Origin: an uncultured Lachnospiraceae bacterium | GTDB taxonomy: Bacteria > Bacillota > Clostridia > Lachnospirales > Lachnospiraceae | NCBI GenBank assembly: GCA_949743325.1 | Contig: CATJTQ010000121.1 | Location: forward strand, 62,001 to 126,000 | Reading direction: 5' to 3' | DNA: 64,000 nucleotides | Part shown: positions 1-9,682 of the stretch, one piece after another | How the letters are laid out: every line of letters begins with the position of its first letter | How positions within the stretch are numbered: the first letter of the stretch is position 1 | Made by a program: the position numbers and the translations under genes | Notes under the pieces: generated by a model | What the model was told of the DNA's origin: nothing | The model's input: only the letters and a program-made list of their open reading frames with translations | The model's database searches: none

Positions 1-831
1 CTTATAACTATGATTGACAGTAAATTGTCTTCTGATTTAAATAATCTCGGAAGTCTGCTCACTTCAAATACTAACTTAATGGAAAACCTAAATGATTTAA
101 AACTTGATATCACTGAACCAAAAGATATTTTAGATACATTGTTAGTTAAAATGGCTGATGATTTTCCTTCTGCGGTCAATTGTACATATAATATTAAAGA
201 AATCAATGAAAATCTTCAGTCCACTCTAAGTCCCGCATTTTATATTGCTCCTCCTATAGACTCAACTGATGAAAACACGATTTATATAAATCCATCATAC
301 AACAATGATTCGCTCACATTATTTTCAACACTTGCCCATGAGGGCTTTCCGGGACATATGTATCAAAATTTATATACATCATCAAATCAGACCGATCCTG
401 TACGCTCTATTTTTTCATTTACCGGATATTCTGAAGGATATGCTACATACGCCGAATTATTTTCATATAAATACCTTAACTTTGACGAAGAATTAAATCA
501 AATTCTAGCGCTCAGCAGCAGTATAACACTGGCAATATATGCACGCCTTGACCTTGCGATACACTATGAGGGATATAATTATAATCAAACGCATGATTTT
601 CTAGTAAAATATGGAATAACAGATCCCAAAACAACAACTGAAATATATCAGAGCATTATTGAACAGCCCGGAAATTATATGTGCTACTACGGAGGATATT
701 TAGAATTTCTGGAATTAAGAGATAAAGCGGAAGAACTTCAGAAAAAAAACTTCTCACTTAAAGAATTTCATAATTATATACTATCTGTCGGCGATGCACC
801 GTTTGAGATACTGGAAAAATATTTACAGTAA
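1..831 (+). CDS. DUF885 family putative metallopeptidase, C-terminal part (5' end outside window)
   Basis: The reading frame is open to the left edge of the window, so the first ATG at base 10 is probably internal and only the C-terminal ~276 residues are present. The motif HEGFPGHMYQ (about residues 111-120 from that ATG) is the zinc-binding HExxPGH-type signature of DUF885 proteins. A second conserved block, GYSEGYATYAE, supplies the downstream acidic ligand, and the C-terminal 'PGNYMCYYGGYLEF' stretch is also typical of the family. DUF885 proteins are usually ~550-600 residues and often secreted, but a signal peptide cannot be assessed here. Substrate is unknown; peptidase activity is inferred from the family. 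A strong terminator follows about 100 bases after the stop. Confidence 0.85.
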   Translation, partial: LITMIDSKLSSDLNNLGSLLTSNTNLMENLNDLKLDITEPKDILDTLLVKMADDFPSAVNCTYNIKEINENLQSTLSPAFYIAPPIDSTDENTIYINPSYNNDSLTLFSTLAHEGFPGHMYQNLYTSSNQTDPVRSIFSFTGYSEGYATYAELFSYKYLNFDEELNQILALSSSITLAIYARLDLAIHYEGYNYNQTHDFLVKYGITDPKTTTEIYQSIIEQPGNYMCYYGGYLEFLELRDKAEELQKKNFSLKEFHNYILSVGDAPFEILEKYLQ

Positions 832-928
832 TTTATCTGATATATTAGATTAATTAAAATATAAAGTTTGCTTACATAAGTACAACAGCTACTTATAGAT
901 TTGTAAATCTATATATCTATATTTTTAG

Positions 929-972
929 GCATTGAGGCTGGTTAATATTTTTCCAGCCTCAATGCTTTCTCT
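929..972 (+). terminator. Rho-independent terminator after the DUF885 gene
   Basis: A perfect 13-bp inverted repeat (GCATTGAGGCTGG at 929-941 and its complement at 953-965) with an 11-base loop is followed by a T-rich run. It lies in the 296-base gap between the DUF885 gene and the convergent cca gene; nothing else recognisable is seen in that gap. Confidence 0.85.
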
Positions 973-1127
973 TCTTTATCTATCTGAAGAGTCCAATGCA
1001 TAAACGGTAATCTGCTTATCTAATACGCTAAATTTATGTTGACAACATTTAGCTATCGACATATTTACTATAACTTTCCTTAATTGTTTAATTAATAATC
1101 ATGCTTTTTCATATTGGGCAGACAGCT

Positions 1128-2462
1128 TCATTTTATCAATTGTTTATTAACGTGTTCCAATAAAAAATGTTTATTATTTTTTTCCGGATCATCCAACACA
1201 ATTTCCAGCAGCAATTTAAGCATTTCCCCTATTTGAGGTCCTCTCTTTAAACCAAGTTCCATTAAATCATTGCCGTTTACAGCCAAATCTTTTATAGATA
1301 AACAATTTTTTGCAGCGATTATCTTATCATAAACACATCTTATCTCTTTAAGCTCATCAAGTTTTTCATTCTGCATATAACTGCTTTGTGCCATAACATC
1401 GGCACGCATTATTTCCAGAAGGTCTAGAAATATATCATCCCCTATTTTACTGATTGAACGCCGTATATTATTTTCTGACAAAGAAAATCTATAATCATGC
1501 CATTTGACAAGGCGTCTTACCTTATTTATTGTCTCATTATCAAACTTAAGCCTTTTAAGTATTTTTACCGCTTTCCTCTCGCTCTCACATGCATGATTAT
1601 AAAAATGGCTTATTCCTTCGTTATCTAAACTTTCAGTATCAGCCTTTCCAAAATCATGAAACAACATTGCAATCCTCAATGATTTCTCTGACCTAACTTC
1701 ACTCAATGCGTGCAACGTATGCTCCCCGACCGTGTAAATATGATGCGGATTGTTTTGTTTAATATTCATAATATTATCAAACTCCGGCATGATAATTTTA
1801 GTTATTCCAAGTTCATAGGCAAGACGCAGCAAACCCGGGTTAGGAGAAATAATTAACTTAACAAGTTCCGCCTGAATACGTTCAGCGCTGATTTTCCTTA
1901 AATCAGAAGCTTTCTCTCTCATTGCCGCCTGTGTTTCCTTTTCAATTGAGAAACCTAATTGGGCTGCAAATCTTGCCCCGCGAAGAACTCGGAGCGCATC
2001 CTCTGAAAAACGATCAATAGGATTACCAACACATCTTATAATTTTGTTCTTTAAATCTTTTTCGCCGTTAAACACATCGACAAGTCCTGACGCATCATTA
2101 TATGCCATCGCATTTATTGTAAAATCCCTTCTCTTTAAATCCTCAATAAGATTGGATGTAAAAATAACTTCCTTCGGATGGCGGCTATCCTCATACTCTC
2201 CATCTATACGATAGGTTGTCACTTCAAAATTTTCATTATCCATAACAACAGTAACCGTACCGTGTTGTATACCCGTATCTACAGTATGTTTAAAAAGCTC
2301 CTTTACCTTATGCGGAAGTGCATATGTAGTTATATCCCAATCGTTAGGCTTTTTACCAAGAAGAGAATCTCGCACACAGCCGCCGACTGCATATGCCTCA
2401 TAACCGTTATCCATCAATTTATCAATAATTATTCTTACTTTGTCAGGTATTACAATTTTCAT
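1128..2462 (-). CDS. cca: CCA tRNA nucleotidyltransferase
   Basis: Adds or repairs the 3'-CCA end of tRNAs. The N-terminal nucleotidyltransferase domain shows the GGCVRD motif and the metal-binding DWDITT pair in the first ~55 residues, followed by the RRDFTINAM block. The C-terminal half carries an HD-type domain (LFHDFGKAD) and the family tail, and total length (~444 residues) is normal. An in-frame ATG lies 12 bases upstream, but GGAGG sits within those bases, five bases before the chosen ATG, so the shorter form is preferred. None of the nine tRNA genes in this window encodes CCA, so this enzyme should be essential here. It runs parallel to proS but is separated by a small repeat element. 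Confidence 0.95.
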   Translation of the reverse strand: MKIVIPDKVRIIIDKLMDNGYEAYAVGGCVRDSLLGKKPNDWDITTYALPHKVKELFKHTVDTGIQHGTVTVVMDNENFEVTTYRIDGEYEDSRHPKEVIFTSNLIEDLKRRDFTINAMAYNDASGLVDVFNGEKDLKNKIIRCVGNPIDRFSEDALRVLRGARFAAQLGFSIEKETQAAMREKASDLRKISAERIQAELVKLIISPNPGLLRLAYELGITKIIMPEFDNIMNIKQNNPHHIYTVGEHTLHALSEVRSEKSLRIAMLFHDFGKADTESLDNEGISHFYNHACESERKAVKILKRLKFDNETINKVRRLVKWHDYRFSLSENNIRRSISKIGDDIFLDLLEIMRADVMAQSSYMQNEKLDELKEIRCVYDKIIAAKNCLSIKDLAVNGNDLMELGLKRGPQIGEMLKLLLEIVLDDPEKNNKHFLLEHVNKQLIK

Positions 2463-2480
2463 TTCTGCCTCCATAAAACA

Positions 2481-2575
2481 GGGCTGTCACAAAACAGCAG
2501 TCAAACACTTAATATTATTTAGCAACAACTAATAGCGCCTATTTATTGTGTCTGATACTTTATTTGCAACAGCCC
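2481..2575. repeat. Small element with imperfect terminal inverted repeats (MITE- or IS-remnant-like)
   Basis: A 95-bp segment between cca and proS begins GGGCTGTCACAAAA and ends TTTGCAACAGCCC. The two ends are inverted copies of the form GGGCTGTYRCAAA. The interior is AT-rich and non-coding. Ends of this kind are common on bacterial insertion sequences. No clear target duplication flanks it. It could alternatively act as a long imperfect hairpin ending the proS transcript. Confidence 0.45.
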
Positions 2576-2651
2576 ATTATACCCATATCAATACTCAAAT
2601 ACCAATGCAAGCATGTCTATTTTAATAATTGCTCTCAGGCATAAAACATTT

Positions 2652-4085
2652 TTAATACGCTTTACCCCAATACACTAATGTTTTAGCAGGCTTTCCACAA
2701 CAGACACATTTATCTGACAGCTGTTCCTGCCTAAACGGCATACAGCGTGAAGTGGCTCCGGTATCTTCTTTAATCTTATCTTCACACGCCTGATCTTTAC
2801 ACCACATAGCTTTGACAAATCCTGGCTTTTCTTCAACTATCCTCTTAAATTCTTCATAGTCTGACGCATCATAAGTATGTTCTTCAACATGAGCCTTTGC
2901 CCTGTCAAACATATCTTTCTGCATAACTGTCAATATTTCTTCTAATTTTACATCAACCTCATCCAAAGATACAATTATCTTTTCTCTTGTATCACGTCTG
3001 ACAATAACACATTGATTTTTTTCAATATCTTTTGGTCCAATCTCAATACGTGTTGGAATTCCTCTCATTTCCTGCTCACTAAACTTCCAGCCCGGACTCT
3101 TATCAGAATCATCAACTTTAACTCTGATATTGCTTAATACATTTTTAACCTCTGCAGCCTTATCTAATACGCCCTCTTTATTCTGCTGTATCGGAATTAT
3201 TACTGTCTGCACAGGTGCGATCCTCGGCGGCAAAACAAGCCCGCTGTCATCTCCATGAACCATAATAATAGCTCCTATAAGCCTTGTTGTCATTCCCCAA
3301 GATGTCTGATGTACATATTCTAACTTATTTTCTTTATTAGAGTACTGAATTCCAAATGCTTTTGCAAAGCCATCACCAAAATTGTGGCTCGTACCCGACT
3401 GAAGCGCCTTTCCATCATGCATCAACGCCTCAATTGTATAAGTCGCCTCAGCTCCGGCAAACTTTTCCTTCTCACTCTTCTGCCCTCTTATAACTGGCAT
3501 AGCCAATACTTCTTCACAAAAATCTGCGTACACATTTAACATCTGTTCGGTGCGTTCTTTTGCCTCTTCGACCGTTGCATGTGCGGTGTGCCCTTCCTGC
3601 CACAAAAATTCCCGCGAGCGCAAAAACGGTCTCGTTGTCTTCTCCCAGCGAACAACTGAGCACCATTGATTATATAGTTTCGGCAAATCTCTATGAGACT
3701 GAATTTCATTTGCATAAAAATCACAAAATAATGTCTCTGATGTCGGGCGAACACACATTCTCTCCTGTAATGGTTCTAATCCGCCGTGAGTAACCCATGC
3801 AACTTCTGGCGCAAATCCTTCAACATGATCTTTTTCTTTCTGAAGCAGACTCTCAGGAATAAACATAGGCATATATACATTTTCAACGCCAGTCTGCTTA
3901 AATCTCTTATCAAGTTCTCTCTGAATATTTTCCCATATCGCATACCCTGCCGGCTTTATTATCATACAGCCTTTTACGCTTGAATATGCAATAAGCTCCG
4001 CCTTCTTTACAACGTCTGTATACCACTGTGCGAAATCATCTTCCATTGAAGTAATCTCTTCCACAAATTTTTTATTTTGTGCCAT
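2652..4085 (-). CDS. proS: Prolyl-tRNA synthetase (archaeal/eukaryotic-type, short form)
   Basis: Charges tRNA-Pro with proline. At 477 residues it is the short ProRS type lacking the bacterial editing insertion. Class II motif 2 reads [18 protein letters not shown] and motif 3 reads [19 protein letters not shown]. An anticodon-binding domain follows from about residue 280. The C-terminal region carries paired cysteines (CKDQAC and CVCCGKP) typical of the zinc-containing tail of this type. AAAGGAG lies eight bases before the ATG. A good promoter lies upstream, and no T-box leader was found. Two tRNA-Pro genes are present in the same window. Confidence 0.96.
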   Translation of the reverse strand: MAQNKKFVEEITSMEDDFAQWYTDVVKKAELIAYSSVKGCMIIKPAGYAIWENIQRELDKRFKQTGVENVYMPMFIPESLLQKEKDHVEGFAPEVAWVTHGGLEPLQERMCVRPTSETLFCDFYANEIQSHRDLPKLYNQWCSVVRWEKTTRPFLRSREFLWQEGHTAHATVEEAKERTEQMLNVYADFCEEVLAMPVIRGQKSEKEKFAGAEATYTIEALMHDGKALQSGTSHNFGDGFAKAFGIQYSNKENKLEYVHQTSWGMTTRLIGAIIMVHGDDSGLVLPPRIAPVQTVIIPIQQNKEGVLDKAAEVKNVLSNIRVKVDDSDKSPGWKFSEQEMRGIPTRIEIGPKDIEKNQCVIVRRDTREKIIVSLDEVDVKLEEILTVMQKDMFDRAKAHVEEHTYDASDYEEFKRIVEEKPGFVKAMWCKDQACEDKIKEDTGATSRCMPFRQEQLSDKCVCCGKPAKTLVYWGKAY

Positions 4086-4146
4086 TTTATTTCTCCTTTA
4101 ATCCAACAATAATTATTAATAATTTGTGTAAAATTTATCTTCTACC

Positions 4147-4175
4147 ATTCTATGGCAATTTAATTGCTTAGTCAA
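4147..4175 (-). promoter_or_regulatory. Promoter for proS
   Basis: On the minus strand TTGACT (complement of 4170-4175) and TAGAAT (complement of 4147-4152) are separated by 17 bases, each 5/6 to the sigma-A consensus. They lie about 60 bases upstream of the proS start. Confidence 0.65.
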
Positions 4176-4336
4176 TAATTATTTTTTTAATAATATACAC
4201 AACATTTTCTCCTTTTTCATATAACCGCATAACCATTTCATTTCAATCCGCAAATAAAACTAATTGAGTATATCCAGCATAATGTAATGCAATAATCCCA
4301 TGTTTAATTAGTAATTTGAATGGTGTTAGTATATAG

Positions 4337-4480
4337 GTGTATACAGAAAAAGTTGAACAGTCTATACTATCAAATGAAAGAACAACAGCCGAGATTGTGT
4401 CTTTTATACAGAATAACTTAACCAATTACTCTGTGTCACAGCTTTGCAGTGCTTTGAAATTTTCAAGAATCACCTATTAT
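4337..4480 (+). pseudogene. IS3-family transposase (OrfB N-terminus) remnant
   Basis: About 48 codons read as the start of an IS3-family OrfB: helical lead-in, then NYSVSQLCSALKFSRITYY, matching the family's 'YSVSxLCxxLxxSRxTYY' helix-turn-helix block. The match stops abruptly just before the end of the opposing ABC transporter gene, and the remaining ~200 residues with the DDE catalytic core are missing. No OrfA or terminal repeats were recognised nearby. It is a relic, not an active element. Confidence 0.6.
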
Positions 4481-4483
4481 CTC

Positions 4484-6304
4484 TTAACTATTGCTCAAAT
4501 ATTTTTCTGCCTGCATGTTAAACATTTCGGCATACTTTCCACCTTTTTTCATAAGTTCTGCATGGCTTCCTTCTTCAATTATTCTTCCTTTCTCTAACAT
4601 ATAAATCTTATCTGCCATAACAGTTGTTGACAGTCTATGAGAAATGAATATTACTGTCTTATCATTTGCAACGCCAAGCATACTCTGGTTAATTTCGTAC
4701 TCACTTACCGGATCCAATGCACTAGATGGCTCATCCAAAATTGCGATATTGCATTTTTTTTCAAAAACTCTTGCAATCGCAACTTTCTGCGATTCTCCTC
4801 CTGATAAGTTTACGCCGCTTTTTGAAAATTCTCTTGTGAGCAATGTAGAAACGCCGCCTTCTAAACTTTCGAGTTTTTGATCAAATCCGCTTTGTTCCAG
4901 TGCTTTTTCTACTTTTTGATTATCTTTTGCTTCGTCAACAATATCCATTTTTACATTCTCAGCTATAGTTGCAGCAAATAACTGGAAGTCTTGGAAAACA
5001 ACGCCAAATGAATCTCTATATGACTTCAAATCGTATTCTTTAATATTTTTACCGTTAAGAGTAATTTCACCATTACTTGGGTCGTATAATCTGACTATCA
5101 ACTTAATTAATGTTGATTTTCCAGAGCCGTTGTATCCTACCAAAGCAATTTTCTCCCCCGGCGTGATTTTCATATTAATATCATGTAACGTTGGTTCTTC
5201 ATTTGTTTCATATGTAAAGTTTACATTTTTCAATTCGATAACCGGTTTTTCATCTGATACCTTTTCTGCATTTGGCAAATTGACAACTTTACAATCACAG
5301 AATAAGAACTGTTTAAATTTTTCTATATACAAACTATTTTGCGCATAATTAGATATCTTTTGTGTTAAACCCAAGAAATTCTCCTGCAAATTACGAGAAC
5401 CATTTAACAGTCCTACTACCGCGCCGAAAGAAATCGTATGCAGTACAACCGCTTTATACATAATTATTATCAAATACACACCATTTAGCAAAACATCACT
5501 CGATAATAGCATATTGACAAAATCTATAACCATCAGCTTTCTTGCATAACTCCCAATGATATTGACTAACTTGGTATTATTATCTTTGAAATCTTTAATA
5601 AGTTTATCTTCAATATGACTAAGTCGCACTTCTTTAATATAATCTTCCTGATAGAAGATTCGATTGGTATAATCTCTTTTCCGTTGAACTTCTTTCGTTT
5701 CCAAGTTCTGCTCATATGATATCTTGTTCTGTCTAAATGCAGTTATTATGTTTATAACACAAGATACTGCTGCAAATACAATACCAAGGGAATCCAAATA
5801 AATGATTAAAGCTCCGGTACTTAATATTGCTGTGATATTATAAACAAAACCGCTTGTTGTAATTAATACTTGAAGCGCTTTTTCTTCTGATTGTGACATT
5901 GCCCAGATAAAATCATTATAGAATTGTGGGTTGTCATAGCTTGCCAAGTCCATTTGAATCGCCTTATTGTACAACTCGCCCTGCATCTTTTTGGCTAAAA
6001 TCAATTTTTTCTTAGGCAAGTAACATTCGTCATATATATAAGTTGCAAACAGTGAAATGAGACTAACACCGGTATAAATTGCTATATAGACTACCACTTC
6101 CATTATGGAACGTCCTTCTTGAAAGGAATCTACCAAGAAGTTTATGGTATACACATTTCGCATTACACCAACTACGGAGTTAAACATCCTTAATAAAACT
6201 GTGTAAATCAACAATCCAGGTGTATACTTAAAGATATATTTAAGCATGAAAATGTTATTCAACAAAACAGTTTTAAAATTGTTTTTATTCTTCGCCATCT
6301 TCAA
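4484..6304 (-). CDS. ABC exporter half-transporter (permease-ATPase fusion), downstream partner
   Basis: A fused exporter of about 606 residues. The N-terminal ~330 residues hold an ABC membrane domain with about six hydrophobic segments. The ATPase domain follows, with Walker A GYNGSGKST, signature LSGGESQKVAIARVF, Walker B IAILDEPSSALDP and a switch histidine in VIFISHRLST. The gene overlaps the 3' end of its upstream partner by 20 bases. The likely start is TTG at 6304, because AGGAGG sits eight bases before it; an ATG two codons later is spaced too far. With its neighbour it probably forms a heterodimer. Both sites look catalytically complete. The substrate (peptide, lipid or drug) cannot be told from sequence. 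Confidence 0.88.
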   Translation of the reverse strand: MKMAKNKNNFKTVLLNNIFMLKYIFKYTPGLLIYTVLLRMFNSVVGVMRNVYTINFLVDSFQEGRSIMEVVVYIAIYTGVSLISLFATYIYDECYLPKKKLILAKKMQGELYNKAIQMDLASYDNPQFYNDFIWAMSQSEEKALQVLITTSGFVYNITAILSTGALIIYLDSLGIVFAAVSCVINIITAFRQNKISYEQNLETKEVQRKRDYTNRIFYQEDYIKEVRLSHIEDKLIKDFKDNNTKLVNIIGSYARKLMVIDFVNMLLSSDVLLNGVYLIIIMYKAVVLHTISFGAVVGLLNGSRNLQENFLGLTQKISNYAQNSLYIEKFKQFLFCDCKVVNLPNAEKVSDEKPVIELKNVNFTYETNEEPTLHDINMKITPGEKIALVGYNGSGKSTLIKLIVRLYDPSNGEITLNGKNIKEYDLKSYRDSFGVVFQDFQLFAATIAENVKMDIVDEAKDNQKVEKALEQSGFDQKLESLEGGVSTLLTREFSKSGVNLSGGESQKVAIARVFEKKCNIAILDEPSSALDPVSEYEINQSMLGVANDKTVIFISHRLSTTVMADKIYMLEKGRIIEEGSHAELMKKGGKYAEMFNMQAEKYLSNS

Positions 6305-8111
6305 CTTCTACACCTCCTTTATACCCTAGCGCCTGCATTCTAAACATCTTGGCATATTTGCCATCTTTATCCATCAATTCCTTATGCGTACCGCTTTCGA
6401 CTATTTCCCCATTCTCTAAAAGATAAATTTTGTCTGCTAATACTGCAGAGGACATACGATGTGAAATAAATACGACTGACTTGTCAGCACAAACTTTCAT
6501 CATATTTTCGTACATTTCATACTCTGCTATAGGGTCTAACGCGCTAGACGGTTCATCTAAAATGGCAAAATCACTTGTTTTAGCAAAAAGTCTGGCAATT
6601 GCTATTTTTTGGAATTCTCCTCCAGACAGTAATGCACCATCTTTGTCAAATTCCCTTGTAAGAGTCGTTTTAATTCCGTGATCTAAAGTCATTACTTTAT
6701 CATAGATGCCACTAAGCAAAAGACTTTGTTCTACTAAAGCTGTATCCTTATCTGTTACTTCCCGCATCATAACATTTTCAGCTACAGACATAGACATTAC
6801 CTTATAGTCTTGGAATACAACGCCAAACAAGTCTCGATATTTTCTAACATTAAAATCTTTAATATTAGTATTATTTAGGAAAATTGCGCCTTGGTCTACA
6901 TCATATAATCTCATCATTAATTTTACTAGCGTAGACTTTCCTGCACCATTGTGTCCTACTAATGCAATTTTCTCTTTTGGCTTAATTGCTATGTTAATAT
7001 TCTTGAGTACAGGTTCATTCTGTCCATTATAGGTAAAGGAAACATTTTCCAGTTTCAAGCTGTTTCCAGTAGTTTTCGGTATGATTCCATCCTGACTTTG
7101 TGCAATCTGTGGTTCATATTGCAAAAATGTTCTTAAATTCTCTATGTAACGACTAAAGCCAGAAAATCTAGCCCATACAGCTGTCATCTTAGAAAGGTTA
7201 GAATACAACTGAAGCATTAGCGTTGCCAATATTACATAGCCACTTAATTTAATATTCTCAAAGAACAATAACCTTGCTCCCGCATAGATATTAAAACAGG
7301 TAAATACGAAAGAGCCCGATACAAATGCTTGAAGTATCATTAAAAACGCCAATTTTTTGCCATACTTATTCAAGTTTTTAATCAGGTCTTTGATAGAATT
7401 ATTAAATCGTTCAAATAATACATTGTGAATATTTGTAAGTCGAATTTCTTTTGCGAAATTAGCTTGATAAATGGTTCTATTAATGTACTCTTTTTGTCGC
7501 TCAGGTTCAACATTTGCCATGTCAAACTCATATCTCATATGATTAATACGTTTCTGCAAGCAATATGACAGAATAAGCGGTACAATTGCAAGCAGCAATG
7601 CAATCTTGTCCAAAAGCAAAAGTTTAACAAGAATATAGGCTGCTGAAAAAATCTGTGCAACCATCCTTGATACACTATCAATAATCTTTAAAGCAGTTCC
7701 TTTTGTCTGGGAAGCCGCTTTTGTGTATCTTTTATAAAAGTCAGGATTTTCATAACACGCCAATTCTACATCATTAACCTTCTCAAACATAAGCAGATTT
7801 AATCTTTCATATAGCATCTGATTGCCCTTTGGCCCAATCACTCTGCTATAGTAAATTAAAAACACCTTAAGAATTATAATGCCGATTACTGACGCAATAA
7901 TAAACATTATTACTTGAAAATAATCCTCTCTTTTGTTTTCCAAAAAAGAAAAAACATACTCTAAAAAAAAGGTTGCTAAATACAACTCAATTGCTGCTTC
8001 TCCAATTCTGGCAGCAATTTCTCCCAAAACACGTTTGGGACAACATTTTAAAATAATCCGAAACATGAATACATTATTGGATATTTCTTTTTTCTTATTT
8101 TCCCTGAACAT
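6285..8111 (-). CDS. ABC exporter half-transporter (permease-ATPase fusion), upstream partner
   Basis: About 608 residues, same architecture as the following gene: N-terminal membrane domain, then ATPase with Walker A GHNGAGKST, signature LSGGEFQKIAIARLF, Walker B FAILDEPSSALDP and SHRMSS. The frame extends 18 codons further upstream, but the ATG at 8111 is preceded by AAAGGA seven bases away and begins MFRENKKKE, so it is chosen. The shared SSALDP Walker B and SHR motifs suggest the two genes arose by duplication. A promoter about 285 bases upstream would give a long leader. Function beyond export is unknown. Confidence 0.88.
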   Translation of the reverse strand: MFRENKKKEISNNVFMFRIILKCCPKRVLGEIAARIGEAAIELYLATFFLEYVFSFLENKREDYFQVIMFIIASVIGIIILKVFLIYYSRVIGPKGNQMLYERLNLLMFEKVNDVELACYENPDFYKRYTKAASQTKGTALKIIDSVSRMVAQIFSAAYILVKLLLLDKIALLLAIVPLILSYCLQKRINHMRYEFDMANVEPERQKEYINRTIYQANFAKEIRLTNIHNVLFERFNNSIKDLIKNLNKYGKKLAFLMILQAFVSGSFVFTCFNIYAGARLLFFENIKLSGYVILATLMLQLYSNLSKMTAVWARFSGFSRYIENLRTFLQYEPQIAQSQDGIIPKTTGNSLKLENVSFTYNGQNEPVLKNINIAIKPKEKIALVGHNGAGKSTLVKLMMRLYDVDQGAIFLNNTNIKDFNVRKYRDLFGVVFQDYKVMSMSVAENVMMREVTDKDTALVEQSLLLSGIYDKVMTLDHGIKTTLTREFDKDGALLSGGEFQKIAIARLFAKTSDFAILDEPSSALDPIAEYEMYENMMKVCADKSVVFISHRMSSAVLADKIYLLENGEIVESGTHKELMDKDGKYAKMFRMQALGYKGGVEVEDGEE

Positions 8112-8396
8112 AAACGCATCCTTTCTTCTTTTTTCTAATGTACCAGTTGCTATATATGATACCATATAAACAAAAAAGTTTGCAAATATTTTTGAAAATT
8201 GTCAGGAAATTTATGAATCCAACTAACCACAGTTCCTGTCTCTTTTCGAAAGCCACATTGACCTTGATGAAATTGTTCCTATTTCTTTCAGAAAGCATTA
8301 CTATGCATCCACCGGAAGCAATCAAAAATATCCATTGAATGCAATGCTTTGAGCACTGATTATCCAGCACACCCATAAGTAAATATTATACAATTC

Positions 8397-8424
8397 ATTA
8401 TATGTGAATATACCGATTTATCAA
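8397..8424 (-). promoter_or_regulatory. Putative promoter for the ABC exporter pair
   Basis: On the minus strand TTGATA (complement of 8419-8424) and a perfect TATAAT (complement of 8397-8402) are 16 bases apart. This implies a leader of roughly 280 bases before the exporter gene, in which no convincing gene, riboswitch or T-box was recognised. It sits back-to-back with the marR promoter. Confidence 0.5.
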
Positions 8425-8450
8425 TGTACCAACGATTCAACAAGCAGCTG

Positions 8451-8510
8451 TTGACAATCCGCTTTACCTTTAGTATAATTAGAAGTCTAATAATTTGATT
8501 TCTAATTATA
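8451..8510 (+). promoter_or_regulatory. Consensus promoter with overlapping MarR-type operator
   Basis: TTGACA at 8451-8456 and TATAAT at 8474-8479 are separated by exactly 17 bases, a full consensus sigma-A promoter. A perfect 11-bp inverted repeat, TATAATTAGAA (8474-8484) and its complement (8500-8510), starts on the -10 box, with a nested palindrome TTAGA-AG-TCTAA at 8479-8490. The position would let a bound repressor block the promoter, so autoregulation by the adjacent MarR protein is the natural reading. Confidence 0.8.
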
Positions 8511-8522
8511 GAAAGGAATAAA

Positions 8523-8957
8523 ATGCAAAACTCTATACATTACCTGATTATGGCTAATTATCAACAATTTCAAAAGGCATTGCTTTCAGATATACATATC
8601 CCCGAACTAACTTCAGGGCAGCCCAAAATCCTTGAATACCTTTTCTATCATGAAGGTACTGCACAAAAAGAAATAGCCGAAGCATGTTACATTGAACCTG
8701 CAACCCTTACTTCAGTTCTTCTTGGTATGGAAAATAAAGGGTTGATAATCCGTAAAAACAAAGACGGCAATCGCAGAAATTTATATGTATATCTTACGGA
8801 TAAGGGAAAAGCTTTTGCCAACAAAGTTATTATTCAATTTGCAAATATTGAGAAAAGCGCACTGTCTGGTCTTTCAAAGCAAGATACAATGCTGCTTACT
8901 GAAATGCTTATGAAAATACGCGAAAATATAAAACAAAGGAGTGTTGAAAATGAATAA
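8523..8957 (+). CDS. MarR-family transcriptional regulator
   Basis: 144 residues, normal for MarR proteins. The winged helix-turn-helix is clear: EGTAQKEIAEACYIEPATLT for the helices (about residues 48-67), then KGLIIRKNKDGNRRNLYVYLT for the wing, given here only as its core region. Members bind palindromes near their own promoters and release DNA on binding a ligand or on oxidation. The gene follows a consensus promoter with an overlapping palindrome and overlaps the next gene by eight bases, so the membrane protein downstream is its most likely target, and the divergent ABC exporter a possible second one. Confidence 0.9.
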   Translation: MQNSIHYLIMANYQQFQKALLSDIHIPELTSGQPKILEYLFYHEGTAQKEIAEACYIEPATLTSVLLGMENKGLIIRKNKDGNRRNLYVYLTDKGKAFANKVIIQFANIEKSALSGLSKQDTMLLTEMLMKIRENIKQRSVENE

Positions 8958-9630
8958 AAGTGAACTGGCCAAAAGATATGTGTTATTTATCATCAGCTTA
9001 TTTTTTTCAGCTTTAGGAGTTGCATTTACAAAACATGGCGAACTGGGTGTTTCGCCCATCTCCTCAATTGCAAATGTGTTGAGCTTTAAATTCCCATCAT
9101 TGTCACTCGGAACATGGCTAATCATATGGAACTGCGTCCTGATACTGGGACAAATCGCCATTCTCAGGAAAAATTTTCAGCCTATACAGCTGCTGCAAAT
9201 CCCGCTGTCCTTTTTATTTGGCTGGTTCACAGATCTGGGTATGTGGATTGTTTCAAATATACCAGCAGATAGCTATCCTATTAGAATTACATTGGTTTTT
9301 ATTGGGATAGGCATTCTCGGTTTTGGGATCTCTCTATCTGTTATAGCCAATGTAATTATGAACTCAGGTGAAGCTTTCGTAAAAGCAATTACAGATACTA
9401 TTCATAAAAATTTCGGTAATATTAAAATTGTCTTTGATATATTGTGTGTTATCATGTCCATAATCCTTTCATTGATATTCTTTCATTTCAAAATTATCGG
9501 AACACGAGAGGGTACTGTTTTATCTGCTCTTCTAACTGGAATCGTCGTAAAATACTTTACCAGTCGGTTAAAAAAGCCTATAGAATCTCTTCTCAGCGGA
9601 GACATACAGCAAAAAAAGACCTTGTCTTAA
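8950..9630 (+). CDS. YczE/YitT-like integral membrane protein
   Basis: About 226 residues with five or so hydrophobic segments. The N-terminal block ALGVAFTKHGELGVSPISS resembles the YczE/YyaS family, whose members have no firmly known activity (B. subtilis YczE affects antibiotic synthesis). The start ATG at 8950 overlaps the marR stop region, and AAAGGAG lies eight bases before it, so translation is coupled to marR. An in-frame GTG at 8941 is less well placed. The pairing of a MarR regulator with such a membrane protein suggests a stress- or ligand-responsive transport role, which is inference only. Confidence 0.75.
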   Translation: MNKSELAKRYVLFIISLFFSALGVAFTKHGELGVSPISSIANVLSFKFPSLSLGTWLIIWNCVLILGQIAILRKNFQPIQLLQIPLSFLFGWFTDLGMWIVSNIPADSYPIRITLVFIGIGILGFGISLSVIANVIMNSGEAFVKAITDTIHKNFGNIKIVFDILCVIMSIILSLIFFHFKIIGTREGTVLSALLTGIVVKYFTSRLKKPIESLLSGDIQQKKTLS

Positions 9631-9682
9631 CAAATAAAATACTTTATAATTAAATCTATACTTAATAAAAAGGAGAAAAAAT

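Noticed and set aside
4086..4330. T-box riboswitch before proS
   Set aside because: No T-box core (complement of GGTACCACGG-type sequence) or specifier stem found; a normal promoter is present.
8112..8376. Minus-strand frame of 93 codons and a plus-strand frame in the exporter leader
   Set aside because: No convincing ribosome site or recognised motif; the minus frame overlaps the true exporter start.
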